Assembly: GCF_019649055.1 (NCBI RefSeq)
Contig: NW_026570257.1
Location: forward strand, 1 to 64,000
From: Paramacrobiotus metropolitanus
Lineage: Eukaryota > Tardigrada > Eutardigrada > Parachela > Macrobiotidae
Length of the DNA stretch: 64,000 nucleotides
Direction: 5' to 3'
This document shows, piece after piece, positions 42,975 through 52,145 of the stretch. The notes beneath the pieces are model-generated. The model did not search any database, was not told the DNA's origin, and saw only the letters and a program-made list of their open reading frames with translations. Each line of letters opens with the position of its first letter. Position 1 is the stretch's first letter. Both the position numbers and the translations under genes were made by a program.

Positions 42975-44177
42975 ATGATAAAGTTATCTAATCTCTCTTG
43001 CTTAGTATTCTTTATAACTAATTTTGTACTGTACCCAGTTTTGCTCCTTTCTGCCCACAACATTCACCAGATGTCCCAGCCGAAGTACTTCCTCAGCGCT
43101 TGCGCCATGATCAAGAACGAGATGATCGTCGTTTTAGAATGGATCGAATTCCACCGTATCCAGGGCGTTGATCACTTTATTTTCTTCGATGACGAGAGCA
43201 CGGACGATATTTATCTCCTTCCCCGTTTCTATGCCTCAGTAGGTATCCCCGATCTTGTCGAAATCATTCCGCAAAATTTCCGAAGGCGTCACCCTCCCAG
43301 CAAGCATTCCTACCGCGAGTACGACCAAGGCCAGACGCAGGCGTTAAACCACTGTAACAGCCGTTTAGCCGGCGTCAGTCAGTGGATGATAGTCTGCGAT
43401 GTGGACGAGTTCTACTTCTCGCCAAAGCATTACACCATCGCCAACTTCCTGCGGAATTACAAGGATAAGGAAGTCACTCAGTTCCGAGCCCATGCTATTC
43501 GTTTCGGGTCCAGTGGCATCCAAAGGGAGAACCCAGTCCATTTGTTGCTGGATCCGTATAACGATACTTTGTACGTTAAAGCGGATCTGCTAAATGGGCA
43601 AATGTTGCTCACAGTACGCAACAACAGACGCGCCCCTTTTCGAGACCTGGACAAAGACTACGATGCGCGCTATAAAGAAATTTGCGTAGCGTCAGGAAAT
43701 CCCATCGATTGTCAGCACGCTATTGGGAAGACGATTTGGCGACCGGATAAGTGCGCATTGGCCGGCGTACATTGGTGCGAGAAAGGTCTAGTTGGCAAAA
43801 GCATAGTTGCCCAGCTGGATGACCTTCGTATCAATCACTACGCATTCCGCTCGCAAGAGCACATGGATAATTAACCGTGGAACCAAATGGGAACCATAAA
43901 ACGCAGGGTGTTCAAAGCCTTCAACTTCATTTGGTTTTCCCTTGTAAGCGATAATTCGACGGAATCATATCGCAAAGAGTTGGTGGAGAGACTCAGTGCA
44001 TTCCCTACCGTCATGACCATTCATCCAAAAGTGATTAATTCCGAGTGGAATGCCTCGTATGCTTTCATTAGTCGTTATAATACTGCTTTTACATATATTC
44101 CTTCACAAATAACCTACATCACCATAAACTGCATTACGATATTTTTCAGATTATACGTATCAGCTTGTTCAGTTTAG
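42975..44177 (+). pseudogene. GT92-like glycosyltransferase with in-frame stop
   Basis: It starts at the ATG at 42975 with a membrane anchor (LVFFITNFVLYPVLLLS). The catalytic region follows: YFLSACAMIKNEMIVVLEWIEFH, GVDHFIFFDDEST, the DVDEF metal-binding motif at about residue 142, and a conserved C-terminal RINHYAFRSQEHM. This order is that of GT92 (former DUF23) beta-galactosyltransferase-like enzymes of invertebrates. TAA at 43872-43874 interrupts the frame, yet the same frame stays open for another 100 codons to 44177 with coding-like composition (WNQM..., ELVERLSAFP), as expected from a nonsense mutation of a once longer gene. A sequencing error, a short unrecognised intron or genuine termination at 43874 are alternatives. 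An upstream exon is possible because of the CAG at 42929. Confidence 0.65.
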
Positions 44178-44477
44178 TTTTCCGCGTCTTACCGGTATTT
44201 CCAGTTATCGCGGGAAGCGCCTGGGAATTTTTTTTATTGTTTTTGATATTTTGACGGTGAGAACATTGCATTTTTACAGTGGACGCTGCAGACAGTAGAG
44301 CACACAAAATTGTAATGAACTTTATTTCACATTATACCGTATAGGTAAATAAGGTAATATATGAGCTTCTCTCATTAAAAACAACCATCAAATCAAAGAA
44401 TCATCCCAGTTAGCATGAGATGGGACCATGGGACTGCACACGATACACTCTCTGCATTACAACAAATTTTTTCCAGG
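44178..44477. other. Intergenic
   Basis: 300 bp without coding signs, between the GT92-like gene and the Cys-rich exon. Confidence 0.4.
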
Positions 44478-44749
44478 CTAACGAGTTGAAACAGAATAAA
44501 ACAGGCAAAAAGACATTCGCTTGTTCTCATGCAGTGTTGTGGTATACAGTTTCTTACCCCTCTGGAATCACACCAAATGCCGAATGTTTCGCACGCAATA
44601 GGAAAAAAGAACGAAATTGCTATCAAGTATCAACTAATCGATGTGTCCACGTGGGTGTGCAACATGGCCGACAATACAGCTGCGGCATTCCGCAAGCGCC
44701 ATGTTGGGTAGTGTTGAATCAAAAAATCACGTGTAAAGAAATAAGTTAA
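44478..44749 (+). CDS. Orphan exon for a cysteine-rich extracellular domain
   Basis: It begins after a good acceptor (ATTTTTTCCAG) and stays open for 90 codons to TAA at 44747-44749. Seven cysteines are spread evenly (FACSH, AECFA, RNCYQ, NRCVH, YSCGI, APCWV, ITCKE), as in small disulfide-stabilised secreted domains. No known family is recognised, and I could not place an upstream signal-peptide exon with confidence. It may be the last exon of a short gene or a pseudogene. A second overlapping frame is open as well but lacks the Cys pattern. Confidence 0.35.
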
Positions 44750-45341
44750 AGAAGAAAAAGTGAACAGAGCCCAATAGACACTAATAACTTAGCAGCAAAT
44801 GTCATTATCGCATATTTAAAACCGTAAACTTACTGATTGACTAAGACATTTCAAATTGCCCAAATGGCAGTTCCTTGTTTGCGGCAAGCAAATGCATGAG
44901 AAATTTGCTGAGCCATAAAGCATCAAAATTGCGTAAATCCGCGGTATCCCAGTATTTATCACGTAAGCTGGATTTGTCGAACGCATGCCTGCAACAAGAC
45001 AAAAAATCCTGCGTTAATAGTAAAAAAATCGACGAAGGTTCACTGTACATTGTGCAACACTACATATAGCCAAGCTGCGATCGATCAAACACCCCATCAC
45101 ACAGCCTTCCGTTTCGAAAAAAGCCGGTGGTGCTTGCTGATATTGCACCAATCGATAATGACACAGGCGGACATTTGAGCGGTTGTTAATAGTGCATTCC
45201 ACAATTGACAGGCACTGTAAAAAAGCAAGTTTTGTACCCGCTCGATGCGTGCGAGGAGCTGGTCACTTGCGTCGATACATATTACATAGTCTCTGTTACA
45301 AGTCTCTGTTACTTTGTCGTATTCGTAAATCTCTGCTCCTG

Positions 45342-45698
45342 ATGTACAAGATGGTGTTCCGTCTTGTACCTTATGGAGAGAAATTTTTCAAGCTACGTGA
45401 AAAACTTGGTGCTGCTGCTGTTTGTATTGCAGGTAGAACACGTCAAATAACGTCCCTTGATGAACATCCCTACGCAGTAGAACCCGTGGACACGTGCACT
45501 CCGGACGGACGGAAGTTCATCAGCGAGCGGAGCTTTGCTTATCTGATGGCGCACTTGATGAATGAAATCAGCCTGCCCCAGGAATCATACAACCGCATTA
45601 ACAGTTTTGACTCTTGCCTGGATACGGTTGAATGGGCTGATTTAAAGTGGACTAAGCGTTTCCTTCAACTTCATGTTGATCATTACTGTTTACTGTAA
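45342..45698 (+). CDS. Uncharacterised exon or short gene
   Basis: Open from at least 45183. The first plausible ATG is 45342. The convincing coding part follows a possible acceptor at 45431-45432 (TGTATTGCAG) and contains RTRQITSLDEHPY, PVDTCTPDG, SFAYLMAHLMNEI and a C-terminal CLDTVEWADLKW segment. It has a balanced amino-acid composition with three Cys in the terminal part. No family is recognised. It could be the terminal exon of a gene whose 5' exons include the Cys-rich exon at 44.5 kb, but phases cannot be verified by eye. Confidence 0.3.
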   Translation: MYKMVFRLVPYGEKFFKLREKLGAAAVCIAGRTRQITSLDEHPYAVEPVDTCTPDGRKFISERSFAYLMAHLMNEISLPQESYNRINSFDSCLDTVEWADLKWTKRFLQLHVDHYCLL

Positions 45699-45732
45699 AA
45701 CTGTTGTTTAAGTTTGCGATGTTTTATATGTA

Positions 45733-45754
45733 AGGCTATCACTGATGTGATAGC
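45733..45754. repeat. Short perfect hairpin
   Basis: GGCTATCAC-TGAT-GTGATAGCC, 9-bp stem and 4-base loop, 35 bp after the stop codon at 45698. The function is unknown. It is not a histone-type stem-loop. Confidence 0.5.
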
Positions 45755-45823
45755 CTTTTCTCCCATGTTAGTCTATAACCTCGTGCAGGACATCCCTGAT
45801 TTTTGTAGACATTAAGCTCATTA

Positions 45824-45842
45824 AACAAACAAACAAACAAAC
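45824..45842 (+). repeat. CAAA microsatellite at the left edge of the giant element
   Basis: Short AAAC-type run directly before the presumed LTR start, so the element probably inserted into or next to it. A target duplication cannot be checked because the right end is outside the window. Confidence 0.6.
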
Positions 45843-46282
45843 TGTCAGAGGCCCACGACTGCGCCTGGTGCGTACTGCCCACACTGGACGTACTTGCACT
45901 CATGCTTGCCGTTATCGCCTCTCTCGCTGTACGTACGTGTGCTGCTGCACTGCACTCACATCCGCTGAAGCGGATATACGCGGCGCACACACTGAGCATA
46001 CTTGCTCTCTCGTTCCTCTCTCGCAGTATGACTCAGCGTTCATACGCTCGCGTTGGATTGAGTCCAGTCTGCGCATCATCACACAGCTGATGGCTCACAG
46101 CACGTGCTTGCCGCCAGTTGCTTCTTTCACGCGATCAGACGCTCAAGAACCCACTTGGCAATCACTAGCCATTAGCCATCAGTGCTTGGTTCTTGCTTTT
46201 CCCCTGCTATCACGCAGTACTTGTTCCCCCTTTATTTGTACAATAAAGATCACTCGTTATCTCCTCGTGCTTGTCTGTTACA
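45843..46282 (+). repeat. 5' LTR of giant gypsy element (left edge provisional)
   Basis: It starts TGTCAGAGG and ends TGTTACA directly before the primer-binding site, giving TG...CA borders. AATAAA at 46242-46247 would mark the R/U5 polyadenylation signal, leaving about 40 bp to the LTR end. The left border is chosen from the TGT start after the CAAA run. TGTAAGG at 45729 is a less likely alternative. Only the right LTR would settle it. Confidence 0.6.
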
Positions 46283-46310
46283 TGGTAGCAGATTCATAAG
46301 GTTTTCGATC
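46283..46310 (+). promoter_or_regulatory. Primer-binding site, initiator-tRNA-Met-like, bipartite
   Basis: TGGTAGCAGA (46283-46292) is complementary to the 3' end of metazoan initiator methionine tRNA (…TCTGCTACCA). After a 9-10-base spacer, TTTTCGATC (46302-46310) matches the next complementary segment of the same tRNA (T-arm, GATCGAAA). It lies immediately after the LTR end, as required for minus-strand priming. Confidence 0.7.
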
Positions 46311-47583
46311 TGACGGATCCTTTGAGGAGACGGTGAAGGCTTCATTTTCGGAGAACTCGTCAGGAACCTACACGTCACTGTCAGATTGATTACTGAAGTA
46401 ATCTCTGCTCTGACTTTGATCGGACTGATCTTGCCGTCTTACAGCTGCGGAAAAACGAGGATCACTGAAGTGATTCTCCCCACAGCTGGTGAGCACAGTT
46501 TTCTTGGTCTCTTCCACATTGAAGAGCATCCCAACAGCACGGACATTTTCCTCCCAACTGACGGATCAGACTCGAACGAGAGTCTGCAGCGCGAACGGAT
46601 TACTCCTATAATACGGGGACCTTCGGTTTGAACACCGACCCGCAACTTTACTCGCGGATTTCTTCACGGAAACGACGGATTTCCGACCTCGGACGGAGGA
46701 AATCCAGCGGAACCGACACCGACACCGACACCGGTAAAGTAACGGTTCTAGGTCGATTTTAGCCGCAACTAGGTCGGCTTTTCATTTTCTAGCGGTAGAA
46801 AACGATTTCTAGCCGTAAATCTTAAATTTCTAACGGTTAAAAGGTAATTTCTGACGGAGAAACCGACTCGGAATTTTGCTTTTGGTCGAGAACCGATCTG
46901 CTAGGTCAACGAACCTGTCTAGACAGTTAGACAAAGGCTAACCGGCAACAGGTCGGAAACTCTTTCTTTTGATTTCTAACGGTGTTTCGACCACCAAGAA
47001 ATTTTCTTAATTAATAAAAATAATTTCTCACGGTTAAAAACTTAAAAATCCGAGCTAGATAGACTTTCTAGCCGAGCGAAAATAATTTGTTATTCTAACA
47101 GAAAATAGCGCTAAAATTCTTGAATTTCCTTGTGACATCATAACGACCGATTATCAGTACTTAAGGAGCAGCCAATCAGAGTGCAGGGGAAAGTTCCCAT
47201 AGCTTAACATAGGCGTGATTCATCGTTTTTTTTTAAATTTTGCACGCGGCTCGCATTCCGTGACGTAAGCAGAAGTGCAAGACCACTTAACCTGTTACGT
47301 CACACTGGTCAGCACAGTAACATAGGACGTACTACACCGTACTACTATTACGTACTGTACTGTACCATTGTACTGTATATTAACACCCTGTGTACTGAGT
47401 CACCAACAGACACATCAACAACAACAACAACATTTCACCGGACGTTCCTGACCCTCGGAAGTTCCTGAACAAAAAGACGTTCCTGATTTCACCGAACATC
47501 TTCACACAGAAGATTGTTCGACTTTCTCTTTCTTACTGATAAAAGTTTTAAGGCTCCACCAGAGCCGACCTGACTCGACAACG
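46311..47583 (+). other. Untranslated leader of the giant element
   Basis: About 1.27 kb with no long frame. It has about six degenerate copies of TTTCTAACGGTTAAAA between 46780 and 47040, a short ACCGAC triplet run near 46711-46735, and a GTACTGTAC-rich stretch near 47320-47390. It could hold packaging or internal promoter signals (inference). Confidence 0.5.
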
Positions 47584-48495
47584 ATGTCGAATCCCCGAGA
47601 GAACGAACACGCGAGAAAGTTCAACACGGACTATTCTCGGCGTGCGAATACGACCGGCAAGTACTCACTCCGGTACGCCGACCAGGACAACAGCCAGCCG
47701 TCCTCAACCGACTCGACTAAGTCGGCTGAAGCAAAGGAGAGGCGCAATGAACGAATTCTCCTTGCCGACTCGAATCCAACCTCGGATGACAGTTTCGAGG
47801 ACGTCAGGGATAAAACATTCCTGGATACCCAAGCTGACGTAGCAGCCCCGTCCCACCCGACAGGGGGGGATGTGGAACAGCTGCAGGTAGAGACCACATT
47901 GTCTCATGCCGACCAAGAGTCGAGCTCACACAGAGCTCAAGACTCGGTACCGGCCACTAGAGCCAACGAGCTCGGACGGCAACCACCCAACAGGACAGAC
48001 GGAGTGCCGAAGCCGACCTCGCCCAACACGGACGCACCGACTAACCAAGTCGGAAGGCAATCGCCGACCACACAGGCCGAGCGAAAATCACCAACCAGGC
48101 AAGTCGGGGAACAACAACCGACTAGCCAGGCCGACCAAAAGAAGGTCGACCTACCATCAGCCCCAGAGGTCAAACAATCGACCTCGACTGGAATGGAAAA
48201 GCTGGCAACAGATGCCAGCAAAGCCCAACCGACCACACAGATCGGAAGGATTTCACCGACTTCGAAGGACGGTCAACAGATACCGACCTCAGAGGTCGGA
48301 GAAAGGAAGTCGGCAACAAGCAACCGACTTCTCTGGAACGGCAACCAACCGACACAAAGTCGGATGCGACCGTCCAGCCGATTAAAACACCGACAGGAAC
48401 GGAAGATTCCGAGGTACCGCCACGAAGCGGCCCTCACCCAGCCGGATCGCCGACTAGCATACCGGCACCCAACGAACGGGCTATTTCACCGTTGA
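47584..48495 (+). CDS. gag: Giant element ORF, N-terminal Gag region (frame-broken at its end)
   Basis: 303 codons from ATG at 47584. It is disordered and rich in Thr, Pro, Gln and Ser, with repeating phrases such as PTTQ, SPT, QVGRQ and PTSQ that read like a degenerate tandem repeat of 10-12 residues. From about 48315 coding character moves to another frame, and a tandem 8-base duplication (GTTGAGCC twice, 48491-48506) sits just before the start of the next large frame. It therefore looks like the front of the same Gag protein, detached by two indels. No enzymatic motif. Confidence 0.6.
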   Translation: MSNPRENEHARKFNTDYSRRANTTGKYSLRYADQDNSQPSSTDSTKSAEAKERRNERILLADSNPTSDDSFEDVRDKTFLDTQADVAAPSHPTGGDVEQLQVETTLSHADQESSSHRAQDSVPATRANELGRQPPNRTDGVPKPTSPNTDAPTNQVGRQSPTTQAERKSPTRQVGEQQPTSQADQKKVDLPSAPEVKQSTSTGMEKLATDASKAQPTTQIGRISPTSKDGQQIPTSEVGERKSATSNRLLWNGNQPTQSRMRPSSRLKHRQERKIPRYRHEAALTQPDRRLAYRHPTNGLFHR

Positions 48496-48499
48496 GCCG

Positions 48500-51400
48500 T
48501 TGAGCCGACCTTCGCCAACCGGAAGCGAGTCGACTCGAGCAACTGAAGCTCAACAAACGGTGAAGTCGACTAAGGCGACACAAAGTCGACCTGTCGACCT
48601 GAAGACCAAACCGTCACCACCAATGTTCGAAACTAGCGAACTCGGTAGCACTCCGACACCGACAGATGACGTCTTTGGCACAACAGATATGTCGAGACCG
48701 AGCAGTGCGGACGGATTCTTCACAACACCACCGAAGTCCAACAAGGACAGCCTCGGCTATCAAGCCAGTGCGCTCGAATACACGGCCAAGAAGTGGACTG
48801 CGGCAACACCGCCCGAAAAGATCAATGATCTCGACCTACTCCGAGCGAGATGCCACAAACTGATCACACAGATCGTTTTGGCAGACCGAATTGTCGACTC
48901 GGCTGAAGGGTCGCTCCGAAACTCGGAAGATACCCATAAACTCGAACGAAGGAGATGGGAACGCGACATGGCGGATGCCAACAAAGGCATCGCTCTCCAA
49001 CAACGGGAGATCGATCGGCTTAACGCCATACTGAAGCGAGCCGACCTACCGTGTCGATACGAAGACGACCAAATCGCCATGCTTAACGGTAAGCTGGACC
49101 GATCAACAGCAGCAGTCTTCGAAATCAAACATGAACTCGACGAGGCGTACAAAGCCCTCGAAGAGGCAAAGAAAGAACTGGCCGATGTACAAACAGCATT
49201 GGTCGAGTCGGAAATGGCAGCAGGAGCGTTCCACCAGCAACTCAACCAGGCCAACGAAGAGGCCGAGGTCTATCGAAACGAAGTCGATAGATACGCAGCC
49301 GAACTCAAAAAGGCCGATAACGAGATCTACCGACTGACACAACGAACTGATGAACTTGAGTCGGAGATGGAACTCCTCTTCACCAGAATGGGACGACGGT
49401 TCATCGACGCGAACGCTCGGGACATGGGCTTTCCTAACCAAAGGACAGCCGACGTCGACCTGGTGGAAGCAAATGCCCAGCTAGCCGACCAGGTCCATGG
49501 ACTGAACCAAGTCCTTAAGGAGGAACAGAAACTCAGAACTCAGCTGGAGTACAGCTTGTCCGAAGCCCAGAAAGTCAACGAGGCGCAACACAATCGCATC
49601 GCTTACCTGGAGGCCCGTGAAGTCGAGCTGTACGAGTTCGGCGAACAAGCCGCTCGCAATCTCACTGAGATGATGCGACAAATGGACGAAATGGACACGG
49701 AAACACGGTGTCTAAGGGAGGAGAAAAAACACCTGGAACAAAGCCAGGCCGACCCCCCCTCATATCGAACGTCCATGGCACAGGATCAACAGCCGTCGCG
49801 AACAATAAGCGACATCCTGTGGGGAATCGATCCGGCTCAGGAAGCAGCGAAGAAGGAGAACAACACCTCCTACTTCGTCGGAGTTCTAACAACCGACCCG
49901 AGTGTGGGAACAATCCCACAACCACCAACCGTACCAAGTGCTCCGGAACCGGAACACAACACGTCGACCGCGGCACCACGGGTACCGACGTCGAATGCGG
50001 CGACAACGACGTCTGCCGGTGCATACACCAGCACCTCGTACGCGACGCGAACAACAATGTACGCGCCGGCACCTAATGGGAACGGAGATCGGATACAAAA
50101 CGTCGAACGTCCCCCGATCCCACTGCTGAGGCCTAGCATGGAGGCATATCGCGCACCAAGGACGAACTCCAATCCGAATTTTCTCCGCCAGAATCTGCAG
50201 TTCGACTTTGAACGCGGACGAGCTCGGTCATTCAACATGGACGACCAGCAGCAAGGCGGACGGAACGAGGAAAGCTCCGACCAACAAGGCCGGAGGCCCC
50301 CAAACCGACCTGTACAAGGTCGGATGCCGGATCTAGGAACACAGCCCGGCCGGTACGGGAGAGTCTACGACCAACCAAGTGGATTCTACCCGCAGGCGCC
50401 GAGACAAAATCGAGCGCCCCCTCCACAACAGCATGGAGGACAACAACAACAGCCTCGTTACGACGACCAGGCTCAAGCGCCGCATCCGCAACAGGACGGA
50501 TACGACGACCAGTACGAACCGGCTCATCATCAGCAGGTATATGGGGACCAACAAGCTCACATGCCATATGCCAACCTGCCAACCGCCCCGGCCGCACAAC
50601 AAGCCGAGCTGTTGGCACAACTGATTCCTCCGGCACAAGACCCGAAACACGTCGCCATAGTACGTGCCATCGCCCATGGACGTCGGCAACCTATTCCGTC
50701 GTTCGACGGCGACCACACTAAACTACAGGGGTGGCTTAAACAAATCCGAAGCCTGCATCGTCAAGCCCAACAATGGTACGAGGACGATCAGACTTTCATG
50801 GCCGACTTGGTGGCCCAACTAGATGGCCAGGCGGAACATTGGCATACCCTCGAAGCCGCCGGAGAACCACTCGGCGGATGGCCAGTCAACGTATGGCTGA
50901 CCAAATTCGAGCAGCGATTCGCCGATAAAAACAAGGAAGTGAACATGATATCCCGAATTAATAAACGGATATTCCGTTTCGGCGAAGAAACGCCGGAACA
51001 GTATTACGACGCGATGATGTTCATGAAGTCCCAAGTCCCGACAATGACCGACCAGAGGATACTATATCATCTTAAGGAGAACATCCATGAACCCAAACTA
51101 CGGGAAGCCCTGGTAATAAAGATGCCGGCGACGCCAATCGAACTCCGCGACTACTTACGGAGCTTCGTCAACGGCAAAGAGATGTACGAGGTGCGCAAAC
51201 AACGCGATGGCGACTATGCCAGAGTTCGGGCAGTAACACCCACACCTGCCCCGGCTCCACCTCCGGCGATACCGCAACAGACCGGATATCAGCCACATAT
51301 GATGCCAGGATATCAAACTCCGACGGCACAATACGGACAACTGAGTCCGGCGCCGACGCCACCGGTGCAACAAGCACCAGTCCAGCAACAGACTTGGGCA

Positions 51401-52084
51401 GGCGCGGCAGCGGCGAATCTGAATCCCCGAGCACCTGGACTTGGAGCCCCCGTTAACAACTACGGAGGCCCAGGTTATAGCTCGGGCGGTAACCAAAACA
51501 ACACAGGTTTTGGTTACGGACAGAACTTTAACCAGGGATACTCCGCCTACGGACAGTATCCTCCACAAGGATACGGCGGCGGAGGCTATGGTCGCGGAAA
51601 AGGACGCGGTGGCGGGAATCGCGGCCGTGGAAACTTCCCTAACCGCGGCGGAGGCGGCGGCCCACAAGGCAACCGACCTCCCCAAGCACAACAAAGTGCT
51701 CGGCAAGGGACAACTTATGTCGACAAGATGGAGGCAGCCTTCTTCCAGTGGACGAAGGACAAGACCTTCAGATGCAGGCACTGCATGTTTAACAACCATC
51801 ACGAGTCGCGCTGCATCTATGGGTCGGATAACAATCCGAACCTTCGGTGGTACGACGATTGGTACCGCCGATACTCGACGAATGGCCCGGTTGGCTCGGC
51901 TAATCCCTTCTGGAAGGATATCGTGCCACCGCCGCGTCAACGCCAACAGGCAGGCGGCTCGGGTAGCCCCGGTAACGGAAACGGTCACCCGGCCAGGGGA
52001 GTGGTGGAAACCGCAACAACAGCGGTGGGAACCAACAGGGTTCCCCGGTATACAGAGAACCGTTGCCGCCCCGCCAGTCATTGA
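48500..52084 (+). CDS. gag: Giant element Gag: coiled coil, capsid domain, RGG box, CCHC knuckle
   Basis: 1194 codons, open from a TTG. The first in-frame ATG lies further downstream. Order: Thr/Ser/Pro-rich region; long coiled coil at about residues 120-430; Gln/Pro/Asn-rich linker (450-720); capsid-like retrotransposon Gag domain at about 725-895 (SFDGDH, LQGWLKQI, FEQRFADKN, PEQYYDAMM); Pro/Gln-rich stretch; Gly/Arg-rich RGG-type box (about 1025-1065); and a canonical CCHC knuckle C-x2-C-x4-H-x4-C at about 1092-1105. It packages the element RNA. The 300-residue coiled coil is unusual for gypsy Gag proteins, which are normally 300-500 residues in total. Confidence 0.85.
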   Translation: MSRPSPTGSESTRATEAQQTVKSTKATQSRPVDLKTKPSPPMFETSELGSTPTPTDDVFGTTDMSRPSSADGFFTTPPKSNKDSLGYQASALEYTAKKWTAATPPEKINDLDLLRARCHKLITQIVLADRIVDSAEGSLRNSEDTHKLERRRWERDMADANKGIALQQREIDRLNAILKRADLPCRYEDDQIAMLNGKLDRSTAAVFEIKHELDEAYKALEEAKKELADVQTALVESEMAAGAFHQQLNQANEEAEVYRNEVDRYAAELKKADNEIYRLTQRTDELESEMELLFTRMGRRFIDANARDMGFPNQRTADVDLVEANAQLADQVHGLNQVLKEEQKLRTQLEYSLSEAQKVNEAQHNRIAYLEAREVELYEFGEQAARNLTEMMRQMDEMDTETRCLREEKKHLEQSQADPPSYRTSMAQDQQPSRTISDILWGIDPAQEAAKKENNTSYFVGVLTTDPSVGTIPQPPTVPSAPEPEHNTSTAAPRVPTSNAATTTSAGAYTSTSYATRTTMYAPAPNGNGDRIQNVERPPIPLLRPSMEAYRAPRTNSNPNFLRQNLQFDFERGRARSFNMDDQQQGGRNEESSDQQGRRPPNRPVQGRMPDLGTQPGRYGRVYDQPSGFYPQAPRQNRAPPPQQHGGQQQQPRYDDQAQAPHPQQDGYDDQYEPAHHQQVYGDQQAHMPYANLPTAPAAQQAELLAQLIPPAQDPKHVAIVRAIAHGRRQPIPSFDGDHTKLQGWLKQIRSLHRQAQQWYEDDQTFMADLVAQLDGQAEHWHTLEAAGEPLGGWPVNVWLTKFEQRFADKNKEVNMISRINKRIFRFGEETPEQYYDAMMFMKSQVPTMTDQRILYHLKENIHEPKLREALVIKMPATPIELRDYLRSFVNGKEMYEVRKQRDGDYARVRAVTPTPAPAPPPAIPQQTGYQPHMMPGYQTPTAQYGQLSPAPTPPVQQAPVQQQTWAGAAAANLNPRAPGLGAPVNNYGGPGYSSGGNQNNTGFGYGQNFNQGYSAYGQYPPQGYGGGGYGRGKGRGGGNRGRGNFPNRGGGGGPQGNRPPQAQQSARQGTTYVDKMEAAFFQWTKDKTFRCRHCMFNNHHESRCIYGSDNNPNLRWYDDWYRRYSTNGPVGSANPFWKDIVPPPRQRQQAGGSGSPGNGNGHPARGVVETATTAVGTNRVPRYTENRCRPASH

Positions 52085-52145
52085 ACTCGACGCCACCCAA
52101 CAATGGGCCGGCTCGGAGTAACTCCCCGGGAAACGTCCAAGGTCG

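Noticed and set aside
45733-45754. Hairpin as a bacterial-type terminator
   Set aside because: The context is eukaryotic and no U-run follows at the right distance. Kept only as a short repeat.
45868-46299. 143-codon frame near 46 kb
   Set aside because: It lies within the LTR and crosses its end and the primer-binding site.
47906-48385. 159-codon alternative plus frame inside the N-terminal Gag region
   Set aside because: It is the +1 shadow of a Thr/Pro/Gln repeat region, and its Arg/His-rich composition is typical of such shadows.
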